Positions 30,172-40,591 of a DNA stretch of 64,000 bases are shown here, piece after piece. The notes beneath the pieces were generated by a model that worked only from the letters and a program-made list of their open reading frames with translations, was not told where the DNA came from and made no database searches. Both the position numbers and the translations under genes were made by a program. How positions within the stretch are numbered: position 1 is the stretch's first letter; every line of letters starts with the position of its first letter. Source of the stretch: Flavobacterium sp. JAD_PAG50586_2 (lineage in GTDB: Bacteria > Bacteroidota > Bacteroidia > Flavobacteriales > Flavobacteriaceae); NCBI GenBank assembly GCA_023213215.1, contig CP096136.1, positions 3,448,724-3,512,723 of the forward strand, given 5' to 3'.

Positions 30172-32621
30172 TCAATAAAAATCAACGTTTACAGTAACTT
30201 TTATAGTTCTGTATTGCGAAACCAAATCAAAACTATTCAGTATTTTCTGGATAGTTTTTTTGTGCCCTGAATGGAAATATCTCCAGGCATTTTAATCATT
30301 ATGGTTCGGATGTATTCATTCCTGATTCTTCCAATCGCAGGTTCTTCCGGACCAAGCACCGGAATGGTTAGGTTTTGTTGCAGCACCTGATACAACCACA
30401 TGGAACCTTCCTTAAGCTTTTCAAAATCACGATGCTTTAAGGTCAGTCGTATCAATCGATAAAATGGCGGATAATAATAAATCTTCCGTTCATATAGCTG
30501 CTCTTTAAACATTCCATCAAAATCATTATTGGTGACCTGCTGAATAATATTATGCATCGGATTATAGGTCTGAATGATTACTTTTCCCCGCTTCTCTGCC
30601 CTGCCCGATCTTCCGGCAACCTGAGTCATCATTTGAAAACTTCTTTCGAAAGCACGGAAATCCGGATGATACAGCATATTGTCAGCATTCATGATTCCAA
30701 CCAGGGAAACATTATCAAAATCCAAACCCTTGGCCAACATCTGCGTTCCTACCAAAACATCTATCTCACGGCTCTTGAATCCATCAATGATTTTCTCAAA
30801 ACTGTATTTTCCCCGCGTTGTATCCTGATCCATCCGTTTGATGTTCTTTTGTGGAAATAATTCAGCCAATTCCAATTCGATTTGTTCTGTACCAAAACCT
30901 TTGGTCTCCAAATCAACACTCGAACACACATGGCAATTGGTTGGTTTAGCCATAGAATAACCACAATAATGGCATCGAAGCTGATTTTTATATTTATGAT
31001 AGGTCAGACTCACATCACATTGCGGACATTGCGGAACATTACCACAAGTCATACATTCTAATACGGGAGAGAAACCACGACGGTTCTGAAATAAGATTAC
31101 CTGTTCACCATTGGCAAAAGCTTCTGCAATGGTATCAATTAATGTAGTGCTGAAATGCCCTTTCATTTTCTTCCTGAAATAGCTGTCCTTTAAATCCACC
31201 AATTCTATTTCGGGCATTTGTACTTTTCCGAAGCGTTCAGTTAAGGTTATCAATCCAAACTTTCCTGAAGTTGCGTTATAATAGGTCTCAATACATGGTG
31301 TTGCCGAACCTAATAAAACCTTAGCCTGATGTGCATTAGCCAAAACAATCGCTGCATCACGCGCATGGTATCTTGGTGCAGGATCCTGTTGTTTGAAGGT
31401 AGATTCATGCTCCTCATCCACAATAATTAAACCTAATTTATTGAAAGGTAAAAACAAAGCCGACCTTGCTCCTATTACAATCTGCGCTGTTTCCGAATTC
31501 TGGTTTACATTGTTCCAGACTTCCACTCTTTCGTTATTGGAATATTTGGAGTGAAAAACCGCTACCTTATTTCCGAAATGCGCTGTTAGCCTTGACACCA
31601 ATTGTGTGGTCAACGCAATTTCCGGAAGTAAATACAAAACCTGTTTGCCGTCAGCAATATGATTTTCAATTAGTTTGGTATAGATTTCAGTCTTACCACT
31701 TGACGTTACGCCATGCAAAAGGGATACTTCTTTTTCTTCAAAAGACTTTTCGATTTCGGCATAAGCAGATTGTTGTGCTTCGCTTAAAACTAATTCGTTG
31801 TCGATTTTATTCTTATCGAAATTTACGCGGTCTTCCTGAATATAATACTCTTCAAATATTTGTTTCTCCACCAAACCTTTTACAATCGCAGCAGAACTTT
31901 GAGCAGCTTCAATTAGTTGTTTTACGGCAATAGGCTTCTTATCTGTGGCCTGAAGCTGAAAATACCGAAGGATAAGATTCTTTCTCTTTTCAGATTTTAA
32001 GCTGTCCAGCAATTCAATAAGCTTTTCCTCTGCCAGATAATTTTCGTGAAGACGAATGTACCGAATGAGCTTGGGCTTGTATTCTTCCTGGATTTCTTCC
32101 TGAAGTGAAATGATGTTTTTACCAATAAGCTTTTGTATAACGGGCAGTATTGTTTTCTTGTTAAGAATGGCAACAATATTTTCGATCTTTAATGATGACT
32201 GATGCTGTAACGCTTCGTAAATTAAAAACTCGTCATCAGTAAGTTCCGTTTCATCAACAAAAGTTTCCTTGTTTTGAGAAATTACAGTTTCACTCTCCAA
32301 TAGCAACGCCGATGGCAAAGCACCACGATACACATCTCCAATATTGCACATATAATAAGACGCAATCCAGAACCAATGATTAATCTGCAATTCGTTTACA
32401 ATTGGTTTTTCATCAAGTATCTGCTGGATTTCCTTTGCTTCGTAGAGCGTTGGAGCATTCTGATGCAAATCGATTACAAGCGCAGTATAGATTTTACTTT
32501 TACCAAACGGAACTGCAATCCGCATACCTTTTTGAATAAAAGCAAATTCTGATTCTGAAACGCTGTAAGTAAATGTTTTAGGAAGCGAAAGCGGAATAAT
32601 AACTTCAATGAAGTAATTCAT
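30172..32621 (-). CDS. priA: Primosomal protein N' (replication restart helicase), C-terminus frameshifted
   Basis: Recognises stalled forks and reloads DnaB. N-terminal 3'-end binding domain (YFIEVIIPLSLPKTFTY), Walker A LHGVTSSGKTEIYTKLI, DEEH box (LIIVDEEHESTFKQQD), zinc-binding Cys pairs (CMTCGNVPQCPQCDVSLTYH ... CHYCGYSM), and helicase motifs GTEQIELEL and QVAGRSGR. As read, it ends GTKKLSRKY at 30237. One more base in the 7-T run at 30255-30261 would give GTKKTIQKILNSFDLVSQYR ... NVDFY to a stop at 30172. That restores the conserved C-terminal helicase domain end. Confidence 0.93.
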
Positions 32622-32632
32622 TTTAAGTGCAA

Positions 32633-33055
32633 TTATTTGTGTCTAATCCAGGTTTGTGATCTACCAAATAATGTAATCCCGATATAGCCACGGACAATCA
32701 GTTTGTCTTTGCCTTCCGGTGTTATTTTGCAGTGGTAACTTTTCCCGTTTTTAGGGTCAACTATTTTTCCTCCTTCATAAACATCCTCCTTTTTCTTCAT
32801 TCCTTTGATGATATTCATTCCCAAAATAGGTTTGTTTTTATCTTCTCCTTCACATTTTTCACACTTTAGGTGCTTTTTATCAGCTTCAAAAATATCGACT
32901 ATCCTACCGTAAATTTTATTCTTGTATTCAAATATCTCAACAATACCTTTTTCCTTTCCTGATATGTCATCAATGGTTTTCCATTTGCCTAAAATGGATT
33001 GTCCCCAACTGAGCTGGAGAAATAAACTAAAAAAAAGAAACAGTTTTATTTTCAT
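32633..33055 (-). CDS. DUF2147 family secreted protein
   Basis: 140 residues with signal peptide MKIKLFLFFSLFLQLSWGQ. SILGKWKTIDDISGKEKGIVEIFEYKNKIYGRI, KCEKCEGEDKNKPILGMNIIKGM and PKNGKSYHCKI are typical of DUF2147, a small beta-barrel family. It overlaps yihY by 4 bp (ATGA) and ends 12 bp before priA, so it belongs to the nadC-yihY-DUF2147-priA run. Periplasmic; function unknown. Confidence 0.85.
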   Translation of the reverse strand: MKIKLFLFFSLFLQLSWGQSILGKWKTIDDISGKEKGIVEIFEYKNKIYGRIVDIFEADKKHLKCEKCEGEDKNKPILGMNIIKGMKKKEDVYEGGKIVDPKNGKSYHCKITPEGKDKLIVRGYIGITLFGRSQTWIRHK

Positions 33056-33998
33056 AACAAATCCAATTCCTGCTGTTTTTCACGTTTGATGTGATGTATG
33101 GAAGCATTTAAATCGAAACCTAAAAGCAATATCATACAGTTTATCCAAATATAAAACATTACAACCAACAACGTACCTATTGAGCCATAAAGTTCATTAT
33201 ATTTTGAAAATTTAACAACCCAGATCCCAAAGAAATAAGAGGATATAATTATCAGGATAGTAGTAAACACTGAACCTATAGAGATTAATGCTCTTTTCTT
33301 ATCATGCTTAATCCCGAATTTAAATAATAACGAAGTCGCCATCAATATCATTAAAATAACAAAGATATACCTACCCATTTCTATCAGCGGAATTTTATCA
33401 GAAAGCACATCCTGTATTTTAGTGCTTTGGATAAAAACCTCAAAAATTACAATGACTGCAACCGTTATTATCAATACAAATGATAAAATAATCGACAATC
33501 CTAAAGCCACAAAATATTGCCTGAAAAATTTCCGCTTCAGCGTAACGTGAACGTGATGGCCGCTTTCAAATCCACCCAGAATAGCATTTACGCCATTGGT
33601 CATCAATAAAATAGCCATCAGGAAACCAATAGAAAGTAAACCACTGTGACTGTTGTGCAAAATGTCATTGATGATTTTATAAATCGCATCGTAGGTTGTT
33701 GGCGGCACGCTTTGCTGGACAAATCCCATAAAATCTTCCTGAAAGCCTTCAATAGGTATGTATGGAATCAGATTCAGGATGAAAAGCATAAACGGAAACA
33801 AAGCCATGAAGAAACTCCACGCAATAGCCGAAGCACGATAGGAAATAGCACCTTCAATAATACCAATGAAATACAAATCCAACAATTCGTATAACGACAA
33901 ATTGTGCAACCATGGCAGCTTTATTCTTTGTAAAAAAGAAGAAACTGCTTTACAACAGGAAGTTTACTGAATTTATTTTCTTTGGCTGCTGTCGACAT
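33052..33998 (-). CDS. YihY/BrkB-family inner-membrane protein, N-terminus frameshifted
   Basis: A six-helix YihY/virulence factor BrkB family protein. The readable part (33909 down) has YRASAIAWSFFMALFPFMLFILNLIPYI, SLLFKFGIKHDKKRALISIGSVFTTI and YNELYGSIGTLLVVMFYIWINCMILLLG, the family hallmarks. The true start is the ATG at 33996-33998, directly after the nadC stop (TAAATG). One extra base in the 6-A run at 33932-33937 joins MSTAAKENKFSKLPVVKQFLLF to LQRIKLPWLHNLSLYELLDLY. Confidence 0.85.
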
Positions 33999-34856
33999 TT
34001 AAATAGCTTTTAAACTTAAATCCATATTGTAAACCGAATGTGTCAAAGCACCAGAAGAAATATAGCCAACGCCACAATCTGCATATTGACGGATGGTTTT
34101 TTCATTGATGTTCCCTGATGATTCGGTCAGACATTGATCGCCAATCAAGGCAACAGCTTTACGTGTATCCTCGAAATTAAAGTTGTCAATCAGGATTCTG
34201 TAAACGCCCTCGTTTTGAAGAATCTCCTCTATTTCTTTAAGATTTCTTGCTTCGACAATGATCTTCAAATCGAGATTATTGAATTTCAGGAACTCTTTTG
34301 TCTTGGTAATTGCATTAGAAATTCCACCTGCGAAATCATTATGGTTGTCTTTAAGCATTATCATATCATACAATGCAAACCTGTGATTCTCACCACCGCC
34401 TATTTTGACCGCCCATTTTTCACAAGCTCTAAAACCAGGTGTTGTCTTACGGGTATCTAAAACCCTTGTGTTGGTGCCTTCCAATAACTTTACATACTGA
34501 TTGGTTTTGGTAGCAATAGCAGACATTCGCTGCATAGAATTCAACACCAATCGTTCTGCCTTTAAAATAGACTGTGAACTTCCGGAAACGTGGAAGACAA
34601 CATCGCCATGCTTTACCTGCTCTCCGTCGTTGATAAAAGTCTCTACTTCCAAAGTTGGATCTACATTCTGGAAAACCATTTTGGCAAATTCTACTCCAGC
34701 TATAATTCCGTTATCCTTAACCAAAAGCTTTGCTTTTCCGTTAGCCGAATCCGGAATACAGGCCAGCGAACTGTAATCGCCCGGACCAATATCCTCACGG
34801 ATTCCATTCTGTATAATTATAAGGAGTTCTTTCTGAAACTGTTCTTCTGTAATCAT
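33999..34856 (-). CDS. nadC: Nicotinate-nucleotide pyrophosphorylase (carboxylating)
   Basis: Makes nicotinate mononucleotide from quinolinate and PRPP in NAD synthesis. Motifs: LVLNSMQRMSAIATKT, LDTRKTTPGFRACEKWAVKIGGGENHRFALYD, MLKDNHNDFAGG and ILIDNFNFEDTRKAV. 285 residues, normal. First gene of the minus-strand run nadC-yihY-DUF2147-priA. Divergent from pyrD, with a 28-bp inverted repeat in the gap. Confidence 0.95.
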   Translation of the reverse strand: MITEEQFQKELLIIIQNGIREDIGPGDYSSLACIPDSANGKAKLLVKDNGIIAGVEFAKMVFQNVDPTLEVETFINDGEQVKHGDVVFHVSGSSQSILKAERLVLNSMQRMSAIATKTNQYVKLLEGTNTRVLDTRKTTPGFRACEKWAVKIGGGENHRFALYDMIMLKDNHNDFAGGISNAITKTKEFLKFNNLDLKIIVEARNLKEIEEILQNEGVYRILIDNFNFEDTRKAVALIGDQCLTESSGNINEKTIRQYADCGVGYISSGALTHSVYNMDLSLKAI

Positions 34857-34880
34857 TTGAAAACTATTGATTGGCTAAAG

Positions 34881-35032
34881 TAATTTGAAAATTTGGAAAT
34901 CTGAAAATTTGGAAATGAAAAATACGACAATTAATTTAAAAAATTTCACAATAGTTATGATGAAGAGATAATTAGCATGCTGATTTTAAACTTTAAGACA
35001 ATACATTTTCAGATTTCCAAATTTTCAAATTA
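34881..35032. repeat. Perfect 28-bp inverted repeat between nadC and pyrD
   Basis: The arms at 34881-34908 and 35005-35032 are exact reverse complements (left starts TAATTTGAAAATTTGG, right ends CCAAATTTTCAAATTA). They are separated by 96 bp. Each arm itself contains repeats of GAAAATTTGG. Looks like a dispersed flavobacterial intergenic element or a small MITE. Confidence 0.85.
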
Positions 35033-35064
35033 AGCATTACATTTGCTCCACAACAACACAACAC

Positions 35065-36084
35065 ATGTATAAGCTACTCATCCGTCCCATTTTATTCTGG
35101 TTTGACCCAGAAGAAGTGCATTATTTCTCCTTTGATTTTATACGTTTCATTTCTAAAATCCCCTTCGTTCCAGCTATCCTTAAATCGATTTATGAAATCA
35201 AGGACAGTCGTTTAGAGCGCGAAGTATTCGGATTGAAATTTAAAAACCCGGTTGGCCTCGCTGCCGGATTTGATAAGGATGCCAAATGCTACCAGGAGCT
35301 ATCCAACTTTGGCTTTGGCTTTATAGAAATCGGAACCTTAACACCAAAACCGCAGGATGGAAACCCTAAAAAACGTTTGTTCCGTCTAAAGCCAGACAGC
35401 GCTATTATCAACCGAATGGGTTTCAATAATGGCGGCGTTGATGCAGCAGTTCTACGATTAAAGAAAAACAAAGGTGTCCTTATTGGTGGGAACATTGGTA
35501 AAAATAAAGTCACACCCAACGAAGAAGCAACATCCGATTATCTAATCTGTTTTGAAACATTATTTGATTATGTTGATTATTTCGTAGTGAATGTAAGTTC
35601 GCCAAATACACCTAATCTTCGTGAGCTCCAGGAGAAAGAACCTTTAACAAAGCTGCTTCAGCTTTTACAGAATCAAAACCTGACTAAACCTAAACAAAAG
35701 CCAATCCTACTAAAAATCGCTCCCGATTTAACGGATGAACAATTATTGGATATCATCGATATTGTAAACGAAACCAAAATTGCTGGAGTAATAGCAACAA
35801 ACACAACCATTTCCAGAGAAGGTTTGCAGTCTGAAAATAAATTAGAAACAGGTGGGTTATCTGGTAAGCCTTTAACCAAACGTTCGACAGAAGTCATTCG
35901 TTTCCTTGCTGATAAAAGCAATAAAGCCTTCCCAATTATCGGAGTGGGTGGAATTCATTCTGCCCAAGATGCTATAGAGAAATTAGAAGCCGGTGCGAGT
36001 CTGGTGCAATTATACACCGGATTTATTTATGAAGGACCAAAATTGGTAGCTGATATCAATAAGGCAATTCTAAAAAAATCTTAG
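35065..36084 (+). CDS. pyrD: Dihydroorotate dehydrogenase (quinone), class 2
   Basis: Oxidises dihydroorotate to orotate at the membrane, passing electrons to quinone. 339 residues. [75 protein letters not shown] (catalytic Ser), [18 protein letters not shown] and [27 protein letters not shown] are all class 2 signatures. The N-terminal helix region for membrane association is present. Confidence 0.96.
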   Translation: MYKLLIRPILFWFDPEEVHYFSFDFIRFISKIPFVPAILKSIYEIKDSRLEREVFGLKFKNPVGLAAGFDKDAKCYQELSNFGFGFIEIGTLTPKPQDGNPKKRLFRLKPDSAIINRMGFNNGGVDAAVLRLKKNKGVLIGGNIGKNKVTPNEEATSDYLICFETLFDYVDYFVVNVSSPNTPNLRELQEKEPLTKLLQLLQNQNLTKPKQKPILLKIAPDLTDEQLLDIIDIVNETKIAGVIATNTTISREGLQSENKLETGGLSGKPLTKRSTEVIRFLADKSNKAFPIIGVGGIHSAQDAIEKLEAGASLVQLYTGFIYEGPKLVADINKAILKKS

Positions 36085-36113
36085 TAACTTAGCCCCTTTC
36101 CAAAAACAAAACT

Positions 36114-36980
36114 TTGAATCCAAAAGTAAAAATCATCGAGTGTCCAAGGGACGCCATGCAAGGCATTAAGGACTTTATCCCTACTTTCAAGAAGATTGAC
36201 TACATCCAGTCATTACTTCGTGTTGGTTTTGATACGATAGATTTCGGAAGTTTTGTTTCTCCCAAAGCTATCCCGCAGATGCAGGATACGGCTGAAGTGT
36301 TGGCCAATCTTGATTTATCGCAGACACAAAGCAAGCTATTAGCCATTATTGCCAATACACAAGGTGCCCAAATTGCTTCCCGTCATAAGGAAATTCAGTA
36401 CTTAGGTTTCCCGTTTTCGATTTCAGAAAATTTCCAGATGCGGAATACGCATAAGACTATTGCGGAAAGCCTTATAACCCTTCAGGAAATCCTGGACATT
36501 GCTGATGCTTCGAATAAAGAAGTCGTAACCTATATTTCTATGGGCTTCGGAAATCCCTATGGAGATCCTTGGAATGTTGAAATTGTGGGCGAATGGACAG
36601 AAAAATTAGCCAATATGGGTGTTAAGATCCTTTCGCTTTCTGATACTGTAGGAAGCTCTACTCCGGATGTAATTACGTACCTTTTCTCAAACCTGATTCC
36701 TAAATATCCAACCATCGAATTTGGTGCGCACTTGCACACCACACCAGATAAATGGCACGAAAAGGTAGATGCTGCCTATAAAGCAGGCTGTGTCCGTTTT
36801 GATGGAGCGATACAAGGTTTTGGAGGATGCCCAATGGCGAAGGATGATTTAACAGGGAATATGCCAACCGAGAAGCTCCTGTCCTATTTCACGGCCCAAA
36901 AAGCAGATACCAATACAAAACCTATGAGTTTTGAAAGTGCCTACAACGAAGCCACTAAGATCTTTACGGCTTACCACTAA
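36114..36980 (+). CDS. Hydroxymethylglutaryl-CoA lyase (TTG start)
   Basis: Cleaves HMG-CoA to acetoacetate and acetyl-CoA at the end of leucine breakdown. 288 residues: NPKVKIIECPRDAMQGIKDFIPT (PRD motif), DFGSFVSPKAIPQMQDT, MGFGNPYGDPWN, LSDTVGSSTP, FGAHLHTTPDKW and the catalytic Cys region FDGAIQGFGGCPMAKDDLTGN. No ATG precedes the conserved N-terminus in frame; TTG at 36114-36116 gives the right length and lies 30 bp after pyrD. Convergent with the MBL hydrolase, stops overlapping by 4 bp. Confidence 0.9.
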   Translation: MNPKVKIIECPRDAMQGIKDFIPTFKKIDYIQSLLRVGFDTIDFGSFVSPKAIPQMQDTAEVLANLDLSQTQSKLLAIIANTQGAQIASRHKEIQYLGFPFSISENFQMRNTHKTIAESLITLQEILDIADASNKEVVTYISMGFGNPYGDPWNVEIVGEWTEKLANMGVKILSLSDTVGSSTPDVITYLFSNLIPKYPTIEFGAHLHTTPDKWHEKVDAAYKAGCVRFDGAIQGFGGCPMAKDDLTGNMPTEKLLSYFTAQKADTNTKPMSFESAYNEATKIFTAYH

Positions 36981-38068
36981 TTAACATCTTTCCACCATTC
37001 TTCAAAGGTTCCGGGCGCATCAAGATTGACTTTTTGACCAATCATAGGCGTCAGTAATGGAAGATCTTCCCTTTCAGCCGCTTCAGAAACCCTAATAATT
37101 GGTTCATCCCAGGCGTGATTGGACAATGCAAATTTTCCCCAATGTACAGGCATCAGCATTTTTGCGTCTAGGTTTTTGGCAGCCGTAATAAGCTCTTCCG
37201 GAAACATATGGATATACTTCCAGCTTTCGTTATATTGCCCACATTCCAGTATCGCCAGGTCAAATGGGCCGAATTCCTTTCCGATTGCTTCAAAGTGTGT
37301 ATCGAACCCGCTGTCGCCTCCAAGGTAGATTTTCCTTTGAGGTGTCTGTAAAACAAAGGACATCCACAAAGCTTTGTTTCTGGAGAACAATCTTCCTGCA
37401 AAATGCCTTGCCGGAGTTGTATTTACGATAAAACCGTTACCCAAATCAATCTCCTGGTGCCAATCCTTTTCAATAATCCTATCCTTGGCATAACCCCAAA
37501 GCGCTAAATGTTCGGCAGTTCCGAGGCCTGTTATAACAGTCTTTACCTTTGACCTTAGTTTGCTAATGGTTTCATAATCCAAATGATCCCAATGATCGTG
37601 CGTAAGGAATAAAAAATCAATAACTGGAAAATCAGCAGCAGCATAAGCATCACTTCCGGGAAAGCTTCTTGTGGTTGCCTTTACCGGAGAAGCCGCACCG
37701 CTAAAAACAGGGTCAACAAGCATTGTCTTTCCTTCCGTCTGCATGAAATAAGAGGAATGTCCAAACCAGACTATTACATTCTCGTCTCGATTTAATTTCA
37801 GCAAATCTGTTTTTTGGGATGGAATCCTGTCCTTTGGCTTATTGCGTTTGTCTTTTTCAAATAATACTTTTTTGATGATCCTGAAATAGGTTTCTCCTTC
37901 TGTCAAATCGGGTGTAAAACTTAGATTTTGGAATTTACCGTCTTTATAGTTTGATGATTTTTGAATGTTTTCAAGCCGTTTTTCCGAAGGAAGCTTTCCG
38001 AATTTAGGTTGGTTAAGCCAGAAATATAAAACAACGAAAACAAGTACTAACAGTAATAGGAATGTCAT
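36977..38068 (-). CDS. MBL-fold metallo-hydrolase, membrane-anchored (NAPE-PLD/UlaG-like)
   Basis: 363 residues. An N-terminal hydrophobic helix (TFLLLLVLVFVVLYFWL) anchors it to the inner membrane. The metal site is clear: VWFGHSSYFMQTEGKTMLVDPVFSGAA, then THDHWDHLDY (HxHxDH), TPARHFAGR and GGDSGFD. MPVHWGKFALSNHAWDEP closes the domain. The overall pattern resembles N-acyl-phosphatidylethanolamine phospholipase D and UlaG-like lactonases. The substrate is not known; a phospholipid role is inference. Confidence 0.88.
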   Translation of the reverse strand: MTFLLLLVLVFVVLYFWLNQPKFGKLPSEKRLENIQKSSNYKDGKFQNLSFTPDLTEGETYFRIIKKVLFEKDKRNKPKDRIPSQKTDLLKLNRDENVIVWFGHSSYFMQTEGKTMLVDPVFSGAASPVKATTRSFPGSDAYAAADFPVIDFLFLTHDHWDHLDYETISKLRSKVKTVITGLGTAEHLALWGYAKDRIIEKDWHQEIDLGNGFIVNTTPARHFAGRLFSRNKALWMSFVLQTPQRKIYLGGDSGFDTHFEAIGKEFGPFDLAILECGQYNESWKYIHMFPEELITAAKNLDAKMLMPVHWGKFALSNHAWDEPIIRVSEAAEREDLPLLTPMIGQKVNLDAPGTFEEWWKDVN

Positions 38069-38181
38069 TTTGGTTCAATTAAGTTCTGGTAAAATTAACA
38101 TAATCTAAAATCCGATTTTCAATTTAACTTAAATTTGTGATGGCAAAGTTTCGTTACCAAAAAACATAAACAAATAAATAC

Positions 38182-38189
38182 TATATTTG
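38182..38189 (+). promoter_or_regulatory. -7 promoter box of guaB (TATATTTG)
   Basis: Exact match to the Bacteroidetes -7 consensus TAnnTTTG, 52 bp before the chosen guaB ATG. No good TTTG -33 box at the expected 19-21 bp. The position would put the first transcribed base near 38194, so an ATG at 38191 cannot be the translation start. Confidence 0.5.
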
Positions 38190-38244
38190 CATGCAATTTA
38201 ACTACAATGCTGAATCAAGTTCAGCACTAACTACAAATTGCATG
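38190..38244 (+). promoter_or_regulatory. Nested inverted repeat in the guaB leader covering the start codon
   Basis: Outer arms CATGCAATTT (38190-38199) and AAATTGCATG (38235-38244) are exact complements. Inner arms TGCTGAA (38208-38214) and TTCAGCA (38220-38226) form a second perfect stem with a 5-nt loop. The outer right arm contains the chosen ATG (38242-38244). Could be an RNA hairpin limiting initiation or a DNA operator next to the -7 box. Confidence 0.6.
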
Positions 38245-39714
38245 AAAGCACACTCTACTAAAATCGTTGGCGAAGGTTTAACCTATGACGATGTACTGCT
38301 AATCCCAAATTATTCCGAAGTTTTACCGCGCGAAGTCAGCATTCAATCGAAGTTTTCGAGGAATATCACTTTGAATGTCCCTATCGTTTCCGCAGCTATG
38401 GATACCGTTACCGAAAGTTCAATGGCTATTGCTATGGCACAGGAAGGCGGAATTGGAGTATTGCACAAAAACATGACTATCGAGCAACAAGCTGCTAAAG
38501 TTAGAAAAGTAAAGCGTGCTGAGGCGGGAATGATTATCGATCCCGTGACTTTGCCTTTAACGGCAACCGTTGGTGATGCCAAGATGGCGATGAAGGAATT
38601 CGGTATCGGCGGTATACCTGTTGTTGATGAAAACGGAATATTGAAAGGAATTGCTACTAACAGGGACCTGCGTTTCGAGAAAATAAACTCCCGTTCGATA
38701 CTGGAAGTCATGACTTCTGAAAACCTGGTAACGGCTGCCGAAGGAACGACTTTACAGGAAGCGGAAGGCATACTTCAAAAAAACAAAATCGAGAAACTTC
38801 CGGTTGTTGATGATAATTTCAAGCTTATCGGATTGATTACCTTTAGGGATATTACTAAGCTTACCCAAAAACCAATCGCAAACAAAGATAAATTCGGACG
38901 TTTACGCGTTGCTGCCGCTTTAGGGGTTACTGCTGATGCTTTGGAAAGAGCAACGGCTTTAGTGAATGCCGGAGTTGACGCTGTAATCATTGATACAGCT
39001 CATGGTCACACGCAAGGCGTAGTTACTGTATTGAAAGAAGTAAAGGCTAAATTTCCTGATCTTGATGTAGTAGTTGGTAATATTGCTACTCCCGAAGCTG
39101 CGCTTTACCTGGTAGAAAATGGTGCCGATGCTGTAAAAGTAGGCATTGGTCCGGGGTCAATCTGCACAACCCGTGTTGTGGCCGGAGTTGGATTCCCACA
39201 ATTCTCAGCCGTATTGGAAGTTGCAGCTGCATTAAAAGGAACCGGAGTTCCTGTAATTGCCGATGGTGGAATTCGATACACAGGAGATATTCCAAAGGCT
39301 ATTGCCGCCGGAGCAGATTGTGTAATGTTGGGGTCATTATTGGCCGGAACAAAAGAATCTCCGGGAGAAACCATAATCTTTGAAGGAAGAAAGTTCAAGT
39401 CTTATCGCGGAATGGGCTCAGTAGAAGCCATGCAGGAAGGTTCAAAAGACCGTTATTTCCAGGATGTGGAAGATGATATCAAAAAGTTAGTTCCGGAAGG
39501 AATTGTGGGACGCGTTCCTTACAAAGGTGAATTAAACGAAAGCATGCAGCAATTCGTTGGCGGACTTCGAGCCGGAATGGGCTACTGTGGTGCAAAAGAC
39601 ATCCCTACCCTTCAGGAAACCGGACGCTTTGTAAGGATTACAGCAAGTGGCATCGGTGAAAGCCATCCACATAACGTTACCATTACTAAAGAAGCTCCGA
39701 ATTATTCGAGATAA
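38242..39714 (+). CDS. guaB: Inosine-5'-monophosphate dehydrogenase
   Basis: Oxidises IMP to XMP, the committed step of GMP synthesis. 490 residues: [24 protein letters not shown], two CBS domains (about 95-210), [21 protein letters not shown] with the catalytic Cys, [23 protein letters not shown], the flap [20 protein letters not shown] and the C-terminal [13 protein letters not shown] chose the ATG at 38242; the in-frame ATG at 38191 sits on the promoter. The last 34 bp are repeated at 47157-47190, marking the edge of the accessory block. Confidence 0.96.
   Translation: MKAHSTKIVGEGLTYDDVLLIPNYSEVLPREVSIQSKFSRNITLNVPIVSAAMDTVTESSMAIAMAQEGGIGVLHKNMTIEQQAAKVRKVKRAEAGMIIDPVTLPLTATVGDAKMAMKEFGIGGIPVVDENGILKGIATNRDLRFEKINSRSILEVMTSENLVTAAEGTTLQEAEGILQKNKIEKLPVVDDNFKLIGLITFRDITKLTQKPIANKDKFGRLRVAAALGVTADALERATALVNAGVDAVIIDTAHGHTQGVVTVLKEVKAKFPDLDVVVGNIATPEAALYLVENGADAVKVGIGPGSICTTRVVAGVGFPQFSAVLEVAAALKGTGVPVIADGGIRYTGDIPKAIAAGADCVMLGSLLAGTKESPGETIIFEGRKFKSYRGMGSVEAMQEGSKDRYFQDVEDDIKKLVPEGIVGRVPYKGELNESMQQFVGGLRAGMGYCGAKDIPTLQETGRFVRITASGIGESHPHNVTITKEAPNYSR
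39681..39714 (+). repeat. Left copy of the 34-bp guaB 3'-end direct repeat
   Basis: CATTACTAAAGAAGCT followed by CCGAATTATTCGAGATAA, ending at the guaB stop. It contains the dyad CGAAT-T-ATTCG. It matches 47157-47190 with one mismatch (T versus G, a synonymous third base of Ala). Candidate attL. Confidence 0.85.
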
Positions 39715-39716
39715 GC

Positions 39717-40403
39717 CTAACCCGTTACACCCACGGTCACGATATCACTCCACAACCCTACTTCGCTGCCTTTGTAAAGGTACATGGCACGGTATTTCCA
39801 TACGGTGCTTTCGCCGTCAGCTGGCAGTGGCGAGTTGTCTATAAAGTTCGGGCGCAGGTCTTTGTCTAATACTACGAAGCCGTGCCCGCTGTCTTTTTCG
39901 ATAAGGATGCCATCAAAGCCCAGCTTCTTCCAGTCGAGGTTAACCCTGCCGCCGCGGCTTACCACCTTCAGGATTGGCTTTGCCTGGTCTATGTCGATCT
40001 TTGCCCCTGTCGACATTTCAATCCCCAGGTTCTGCCCTATTGCGGTGGTGTAATCCTGATGGGCCTTTATGCGGTTCACCATAGTGGTAAACCTGGTGAT
40101 TAAGCCCGCAGCAACCACATCCGGAGGACTTTCAAGCACCGGGAAGTCGGGAAAGTTATTTATAGTCACATTGTGCTCGCCGTGCTTGAGTATCTTTTTA
40201 AACGAAAACCAATTGCGTTTGTATGTCTCAATCTTTTTAATATTGTTGACACCCCATTGAAAGAATACTGCATCGGCTTTGATGGAGGCGGTCTCTTCCG
40301 GGGTCATTCCAAAAGTGGTGGCATATAAGTCAATTTTGGAAGCAAAGTTGCCCAACTGAATGGCAAACTTTTCGTCATTTAATTCTAAATAATATCTTTT
40401 CAT
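39717..40403 (-). CDS. Hypothetical protein of a flavobacterial family
   Basis: 228 residues from the ATG at 40401-40403 (MKRYYLELNDEKFAIQLGNFASKIDLYATTFGM). A longer start at 40442 is possible. N-terminal half is helical, about 150-228 may be a small FN3-like beta domain (LKVVSRGGRVNLDWKKLGFDGILIEKDSGHGF ... VWKYRAMYLYKGSEVGLWSDIVTVGV). No signal peptide. The coding sequence is clearly richer in G and C than its neighbours (for example 39840-40130), hinting at recent transfer. It ends 2 bp from the guaB stop and is the first gene inside the repeat-bounded block. Confidence 0.6.
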   Translation of the reverse strand: MKRYYLELNDEKFAIQLGNFASKIDLYATTFGMTPEETASIKADAVFFQWGVNNIKKIETYKRNWFSFKKILKHGEHNVTINNFPDFPVLESPPDVVAAGLITRFTTMVNRIKAHQDYTTAIGQNLGIEMSTGAKIDIDQAKPILKVVSRGGRVNLDWKKLGFDGILIEKDSGHGFVVLDKDLRPNFIDNSPLPADGESTVWKYRAMYLYKGSEVGLWSDIVTVGVTG

Positions 40404-40591
40404 CTTTCTGGAATTTAAAATTATGTTACCATTTTCTAACACTTAAAGCATTAACGTTTAAGTGATTGCTTATATATTACCAAATACTCTGCCAAAAATT
40501 CAAAATTAGCACCACAATTTGATACAACTGTTTCTTACAAATCTTAACTTATTGTCCTACAGTAATTTTTAATGAATAAAAATTTTTATTT

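Noticed and set aside
39715..39728. GCCTAAC...GTTAC right after the guaB stop looks like an attC core pair
   Set aside because: The two motifs are only a few bases apart and belong to the coding end of the minus-strand gene; no arms pair around them.
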